A stretch of 64,000 nt of DNA from JABFRJ01 sp963847145 (GTDB taxonomy: Bacteria; Pseudomonadota; Alphaproteobacteria; Rhizobiales; Hyphomicrobiaceae), in the NCBI GenBank assembly GCA_963847145.1, contig CAWJYN010000007.1:124001-188000 (forward strand), in the 5' to 3' direction. Under the pieces are notes generated by a model. That model saw only the letters and a program-made list of their open reading frames with translations. It was not told the origin of the DNA and made no database searches. A program made the position numbers and the translations under genes. Below, one piece after another: positions 59,764 through 64,000 of the stretch. Every line of letters begins with the position of its first letter. Position 1 is the stretch's first letter.

Positions 59764-60518
59764 GCCACGCACAGGTCCTCGTCGCGGACATGATCGTCAA
59801 AGACCTCGGGCAGGGGGCAGGCACCGTGCGCGCGCTCAAAGGCGTGTCGCTGGAGCTCAAGCCGGGCGAACTCACGTTGCTGATGGGGCCGTCCGGCTCC
59901 GGCAAAACGACGCTACTGTCTATTCTCGGCTGCATTCTCGCGCCGACCGACGGAACGCTGTCGGTTGCCGGCCACGCGACGGCCGGCTTGAGCGCGGAAG
60001 CGCTGGCCGATCTCCGGCGCCGCCACATCGGTTTCATCTTCCAGTCCTACAATCTGTTCCCGACCTTGACGGCAGAAGAGAACGTGCGGCTGGCGCTCGA
60101 TGTGCGCGGCGAGCGCGGTCCGGTTGCCAATGCGCGCGCGCTGAGAGCCTTGGAGCAGGTGGGCCTTGGCCATCGGCTGAAGTCGTATCCTGCCAATATG
60201 AGCGGCGGCGAGCAGCAACGGGTCGCCGTGGCACGCGCCATCGCCGGCAAGCCGAGCGTGATCCTGGCCGATGAACCGACCGCCGCGCTCGATAGCGAGA
60301 ACGGCCATGCGGTCATGGAACTGCTGGCCGAAGTGGCGGCGGGGGGACAGCACGCGGTTCTCGCGGTGACGCATGATCCGCGGACCAGACAATACGCCGA
60401 CCGCATTCTCGAAATCGAGGACGGCCGGATCGTCGGTGAAAGCCGAGTGCCGGCTGGCGTCGAAACCATTCACCAAATTGCCCGAGATAAGAAACGGAAG
60501 TCCGATGCAAAACCGTGA
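59760..60518 (+). CDS. ABC exporter ATP-binding protein, DevA/LolD-like
   Basis: The 252-residue ATPase has Walker A LLMGPSGSGKTTLLSIL, Q-loop FIFQSYNLFPTLTAEENV, signature MSGGEQQRVAVARAIAGKP, Walker B SVILADEPTAALDSENG and the switch His in LAVTHDPRTRQYADRIL. It energises the permease encoded just upstream and overlaps the adaptor gene by 14 bases at its 3' end. Confidence 0.94.
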   Translation: MSHAQVLVADMIVKDLGQGAGTVRALKGVSLELKPGELTLLMGPSGSGKTTLLSILGCILAPTDGTLSVAGHATAGLSAEALADLRRRHIGFIFQSYNLFPTLTAEENVRLALDVRGERGPVANARALRALEQVGLGHRLKSYPANMSGGEQQRVAVARAIAGKPSVILADEPTAALDSENGHAVMELLAEVAAGGQHAVLAVTHDPRTRQYADRILEIEDGRIVGESRVPAGVETIHQIARDKKRKSDAKP

Positions 60519-61632
60519 TAGCGCCCGTGACAGTGCCTTGGGCCCGTTGATGCTTGCTGCTGTGGCAGCGATCGCTGTGGCGCTGGTTGCGACGCGTGGC
60601 GGCGACACTGCCCGCCCCGGCGATGCGCGTGCTGCTGTGGCGCCAACGACGGCGGCGCCGGCGGCGAAAGCCAATGCGGCGCCAACAACGGCGGTGTGGG
60701 CCGCGTCGGCACCGGGCCGGGTCGAACCCAAGGGTGGTGAGGTCAAAGTATCGCCCTTGGCCGGCGGCCGCATCGCCGACGTGATGGTGGCGGTGAACCA
60801 GAAAGTTGTCGCCGGCGATTTATTGATCCGGCTCGACGACAGCGAGATTGAAGCGCGGATTGCCGCTGCGGATGCCGAAGCTTCGGTGCGTAAGCGCGAT
60901 CGCGACGCGGAGAACGTTACCGGCCCTGCACGCGAGCGGCGCACGGCTGAGGATGCGGCATTCCTGGCTGAGCGGCTGTACAGCCTCAACCGCGCCGAGC
61001 TTGATCGCTGGCTGGTGGCGCGCCGGTCTGGCCTGGCCACCGATGCTGATGTCGCCAAGGTGCGCGAAACCGTCGTCAAGGCGCGCGAAGCCATGGATGC
61101 TGCGCGCGTGACGCTGCGGCGTGCGCTTGCCGATACGGTTGCTGCGCAAACGCGTCTCGAAGCGGCGCTGGCGGCGGCGCGATCCGATCTGGCGATGGCG
61201 GATGCCGCCGCTGAACGGGCGCGCATCCGGGCGCCACAGGACGGGACGATCCTGCAGCTCGCCGCGACGCAGGGAGAAAACGTGGCGCCGTCGCCGGAGA
61301 ACGTACTGCTGGTGCTCGGTGATGTCAGCAGCCTGCGTGTCAAAGCCGAAATCGAAGAGCGTGACATCGGCAAGATCCGCATCGGGCAAGCTGTTGTCGT
61401 GCGGTCGGACGCCTTCCCAGGCCGCGACTTTGAGGGACGCGTGGCGTCATTTGCGCAGGCGCTCAGCCTCAGCAAGCTTGGCCAGAAGGGTCCGCGCAAA
61501 ATGAATGATGTGGATGTGCTGGATGTGACGATCGACGTGCTGGGCCAGACACCGTTGTTGCCCGGCATGCGTGTCGATACGTTCCTGAAGCTCGATGGGG
61601 CGGCGGGGCAGGCGCAGGTGAAAGTGAACTGA
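60505..61632 (+). CDS. HlyD-family membrane-fusion adaptor, DevB-like
   Basis: The 375-residue adaptor has one N-terminal helix (PLMLAAVAAIAVALVATRGG), the lipoyl half-motif PGRVEPKGGEVKVSPLAGGRIADVMV, a long coiled-coil hairpin (about 115-260) and the second half AERARIRAPQDGTILQLAATQGE, then beta-barrel VKAEIEERDIGKIRIGQAVVVRSDAFPG. This is the DevB arrangement. Together the three genes form a tripartite exporter; the outer-membrane channel (TolC-like) is not in the window. The substrate is unknown. Confidence 0.9.
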   Translation: MQNRDSARDSALGPLMLAAVAAIAVALVATRGGDTARPGDARAAVAPTTAAPAAKANAAPTTAVWAASAPGRVEPKGGEVKVSPLAGGRIADVMVAVNQKVVAGDLLIRLDDSEIEARIAAADAEASVRKRDRDAENVTGPARERRTAEDAAFLAERLYSLNRAELDRWLVARRSGLATDADVAKVRETVVKAREAMDAARVTLRRALADTVAAQTRLEAALAAARSDLAMADAAAERARIRAPQDGTILQLAATQGENVAPSPENVLLVLGDVSSLRVKAEIEERDIGKIRIGQAVVVRSDAFPGRDFEGRVASFAQALSLSKLGQKGPRKMNDVDVLDVTIDVLGQTPLLPGMRVDTFLKLDGAAGQAQVKVN

Positions 61633-61658
61633 GATCAGTAGCGAATGATCGGTGTGTT

Positions 61659-61742
61659 GGTTGGGTCAAGCGTTTAAGCGCGATGCAACTTTTCCACTCG
61701 CAGCAACCGATGTTGGGTCGCGGCTAACGCCTTGACCCAACC
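61659..61742. repeat. Intergenic palindromic repeat (GGTTGGGTCAAG type), second copy
   Basis: GGTTGGGTCAAGCG at 61659 and CGCCTTGACCCAACC at 61728-61742 are mirror ends, with inner GTTGGGTCGCGGCTAACG at 61712. The length (84) and ends match the element at 53608. It lies in the convergent gap after the exporter genes. Confidence 0.65.
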
Positions 61743-61790
61743 TACGTCACGCTCGCGCGTCGCGCCTTGTTGTGAGCGGGCCTATTAGCG

Positions 61791-62813
61791 CTACACCGCC
61801 ACATTGGGAATTTGGCATTCAGCCGCCAGCGCACTCCATAGCGCGTTCGCGATCGGCGTGCCGATCGCCGCGACATTGCTGTGCACCTCGGTGGCAGTCT
61901 TCATGCCGGCGAGCACGCTGACAACGGCTCCGTGCCGCAGCGCGTATTGCAGGGCTGCGGCTTGCAATGGGACGCCGTGGGCGCGGCAGACGCGGTCGAT
62001 TTGTGCTACGCGCGCCAGCGTTTCCGGTGGCGCGGGCTGGTAGGCGGATTTGGCGCCGGCGATGGCGCCGGTGGCCAGAATGCCGCTGTCGAAGGGTGCG
62101 GCGGCGATGAAACCGACGCCATGTTTGGCGCAGGTATCGAGCAGCCCTGACGTGAGGGCCGATTGATCGATCAAGGTCATGCGACCGGGCACCAGCGCCA
62201 CATCGATATCGCCGTCCTCGACGAAGCGCATAGCGACATCGATGTCTTTGAGGCCGATGCCAATTGCGCGCACGACACCTTCATCTCTGAGTTCATGGAG
62301 CGCCCGCAGTGTGCCGTCCATCGCGGCGGTGATGGCGGCTTCGATGCCCCCGTCGCCGTGGAAGTGGCGCGTGACGTCGTGGATGAGCAGCATGTCGATC
62401 GATGTGCGGCCGAGACGGGCGAGGCTGTCCTCGACGATGCGCAACGTGCCATCGCGGGTGAAGTCGAACAGCATTGCTGCGTCATGGCCGCCGGGGAAAT
62501 GCAAGGTCCGTTGTGCTTGCCCGCCTGAGCCGAGTGGCACGATGCGTTTGCCGACTTTGGACGAGATGACGAAGGGTGCATCGGGATTTGCGCGCAGTGC
62601 GGCGCCGAGGCGTTGTTCGGCGAGACCGCAGCCGTACTGCGGGGCCGTGTCATAGAACGTGATGCCGGCGGCGCGGGCAGCCGTGATCGTTTCGAGCGCT
62701 GCCGCATCGTCCACATCGGCATATTGCCCACCAACGGCCATGGTGCCGAAGCCGAGGATGGAGACGTCCAGTCCGGTCGATCCAATGACACGCCGTGGCA
62801 GCGCGCCGCTCAC
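61791..62813 (-). CDS. Aldo/keto reductase (D-threo-aldose 1-dehydrogenase-like)
   Basis: The 340-residue enzyme has the AKR tetrad in order: GITFYDTAPQYG (Asp, Tyr), FVISSKVGKR (Lys), and DMLLIHDVTRH (His), plus VRAIGIGLKDID and the C-terminal cofactor segment VSVLAGMKTATEVHSNVAAI. The start is a GTG at 62813 that overlaps the stop of the acyl-CoA synthetase gene (GTGA), so the two are translationally coupled. The substrate is likely an aldose such as fucose; this is a family-level guess. Confidence 0.88.
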   Translation of the reverse strand: MSGALPRRVIGSTGLDVSILGFGTMAVGGQYADVDDAAALETITAARAAGITFYDTAPQYGCGLAEQRLGAALRANPDAPFVISSKVGKRIVPLGSGGQAQRTLHFPGGHDAAMLFDFTRDGTLRIVEDSLARLGRTSIDMLLIHDVTRHFHGDGGIEAAITAAMDGTLRALHELRDEGVVRAIGIGLKDIDVAMRFVEDGDIDVALVPGRMTLIDQSALTSGLLDTCAKHGVGFIAAAPFDSGILATGAIAGAKSAYQPAPPETLARVAQIDRVCRAHGVPLQAAALQYALRHGAVVSVLAGMKTATEVHSNVAAIGTPIANALWSALAAECQIPNVAV

Positions 62814-64000
62814 TTGAGCACCACCAGCGCGTCGGCGGCGATGGCGCCCTTGGGGCCGACGAACACGGGATTGATATCCATTTCGGCGAGGCGATCCTGG
62901 AGCGCGATGGCCATGGCAGAGACATCGACCAGCATGCGGGCGAGCGCTTCGGTATCTGTTGCGGGTTGGCCGCGATAGCCGGCGAAAAGCCTGGCGCCCT
63001 TGAGTTCGCCGATCATGTCGCGCGCATCATCGAGGCCGAAGGGTGCGATGCGGTAGGTGACGTCACGCAAGACTTCGGTCAGCACGCCACCGAGGCCGAG
63101 CGCAACTGTTGGGCCAAACGCGGGGTCATTGATGACGCCGATCAACACTTCGAGGCCTGAGGCCATCTCCGACACGAGCACGCCGTCGATCTTGGCATCC
63201 GGTTTGGCGCGACGGGCATTGACGATGACTTCTTTGGCCGCCGCCTCGACGGCGAGCATGTCGCGCATGCCGAGTTTGACGCCGCCCACGTCGGACTTGT
63301 GTGCAATGTCGCGCGATAGGACTTTGACGGCGAACGGCGGTTTCAGCTTGACCAGCTTGGCGACGAAGCTCTCGCCTTCGGCAACGACTGCCTCTCGCGT
63401 CGCGGCGATGCCGTGCGCTGCCAGGAGGGCCTTACTTTCTGCTTCGCTGAGCGTCACGGCGCCTGGCGGCAGGGGATGTGCCTTGCGTATTGCTGCCGCG
63501 GGCGCGCTGCGGCCGCCAAGACGGGTGCGGTCCTGTTCGAAGCGGGCGAGGATGGCGGCCGCCTGCGCGAGGCGCACGGGCGTCGGAATAACCGGCACTT
63601 TGGCTGCTTCGAGAATGCGATAGGCGGCCTCCGACTTGGCGCGCCGGCCGGACCAGGCGACATGCACGGGTTTGTCGGTTTTGGCGGCGGCGGCGGCGAT
63701 GGCCTCGGCTGCGCGCTCGGCGGGGGCGCCTGGAATCGACGCGAGCATGATCGTCAGTTGATCGATGCCGTCATCCTGCAGAACGATTTCGAGCGTTTTG
63801 GTCAAGAGCCCCATGTCGTTGAAGATGCCGGCGGTGACGTCGGCTGGATTTTCGCTGGAGCCGAAGGCTGGAATGATTTTTTTGAGCGCGGCAACAGTTT
63901 GGCTGGAGAACGGTGGCAAGGTCAGTCCCTCGCGCACACACCGGTCGGCGAACACGATGCCGGAGCCGCCGGAGATCGACAGCGCTCCGATGCGGCGGCC
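62810..64000 (-). CDS. Acyl/acetyl-CoA synthetase, ADP-forming type (3' part)
   Basis: The 5' end lies beyond the window; the frame stays open to 64000 with natural sequence (GALSISGGSGIVFADR). Visible are part of the second CoA-ligase domain (FGSSENPADVTAGIF) and a C-terminal ATP-grasp domain (LSEAESKALLAAHGIAATREAV, PPFAVKVLSRDIAHKSDVGGVKLG, VLVSEMASGLEVLIGVINDPAFGPTVALGLGGVLTEVL, MDINPVFV). Members make acyl-CoA from acids with ATP or act in reverse. It is upstream of and coupled to the aldo/keto reductase. Confidence 0.9.
   Translation of the reverse strand, partial: GRRIGALSISGGSGIVFADRCVREGLTLPPFSSQTVAALKKIIPAFGSSENPADVTAGIFNDMGLLTKTLEIVLQDDGIDQLTIMLASIPGAPAERAAEAIAAAAAKTDKPVHVAWSGRRAKSEAAYRILEAAKVPVIPTPVRLAQAAAILARFEQDRTRLGGRSAPAAAIRKAHPLPPGAVTLSEAESKALLAAHGIAATREAVVAEGESFVAKLVKLKPPFAVKVLSRDIAHKSDVGGVKLGMRDMLAVEAAAKEVIVNARRAKPDAKIDGVLVSEMASGLEVLIGVINDPAFGPTVALGLGGVLTEVLRDVTYRIAPFGLDDARDMIGELKGARLFAGYRGQPATDTEALARMLVDVSAMAIALQDRLAEMDINPVFVGPKGAIAADALVVLK

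Noticed and set aside
59913..61568. 551-codon frame antisense to the DevA/DevB-like genes
   Set aside because: Ser/Arg/Ala low-complexity shadow of genes with convincing ATPase and HlyD motifs.

Overview
The window looks like a core-plus-accessory stretch of an aerobic alphaproteobacterial chromosome, most likely order Hyphomicrobiales (Rhizobiales). The reasons are the high GC content, a three-gene cytochrome bc1 operon, heme A synthase next to a DUF2842 gene, an alphaproteobacterial Bpt leucyltransferase, a CYP199-like P450, and palindromic intergenic repeats of the CATCCTCGGG/CCCGAGGA type. No transposase, integrase, phage gene, rRNA or CRISPR array is visible.

Layout. 0-8 kb: tail of an OmpA-domain gene, a YaiI protein, a TolA-like coiled-coil protein, a frameshifted ABC binding protein, an FAD oxidase/quinone reductase pair, an HU-like protein and PdxH. 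8-14 kb: a class III aminotransferase, tRNA-Leu, a CYP199-type P450, a frameshifted membrane protein and an MFS exporter. 14-20 kb: UvrA, a trypsin-like protein, a duplicated small gene whose copies are each followed by a 142-bp palindromic element, and an orphan 2-hydroxyacyl-CoA dehydratase subunit. 20-31 kb: GlyS; the minus-strand run mtnP, aminotransferase, ridA; petABC; TrmL; CtaA; DUF2842; FolE followed directly by a BLUF blue-light sensor. 31-38 kb: Ogt, RraA-like, a GH114/TM1410-like protein and an SbcD/SbcC-like pair. 38-41.5 kb: tRNA-Ala, an aminotransferase, a methyltransferase divergent from a LysR regulator, and tRNA-Glu. 41.6-46.2 kb: the most unusual locus. 46.4-50 kb: amidase, Bpt, a His-rich SEC-C protein and IF-3. 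50-55 kb: a sugar-type ABC importer without its ATPase, with two dehydrogenases. 55-64 kb: HAD phosphatase, esterase, DUF2147 protein, a DevBCA-like exporter, an aldo/keto reductase and the 3' part of an acyl-CoA synthetase.

Highlight. The minus-strand gene at 42550-44811 encodes about 753 residues that read as signal peptide, type I periplasmic binding domain (LivK-like), pentameric ligand-gated ion channel ectodomain with the Pro-loop YPFDTQ, and four transmembrane helices with a GLIC-like M2. It lies between an ornithine/lysine decarboxylase gene and a frameshifted agmatinase-family gene on the same strand, which suggests a polyamine- or amino-acid-gated channel.

Three genes (2263-3295, 11296-12088, 41596-42509) are each broken by one apparent single-base indel. 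Whether these are pseudogenes or sequence errors cannot be decided from the window.
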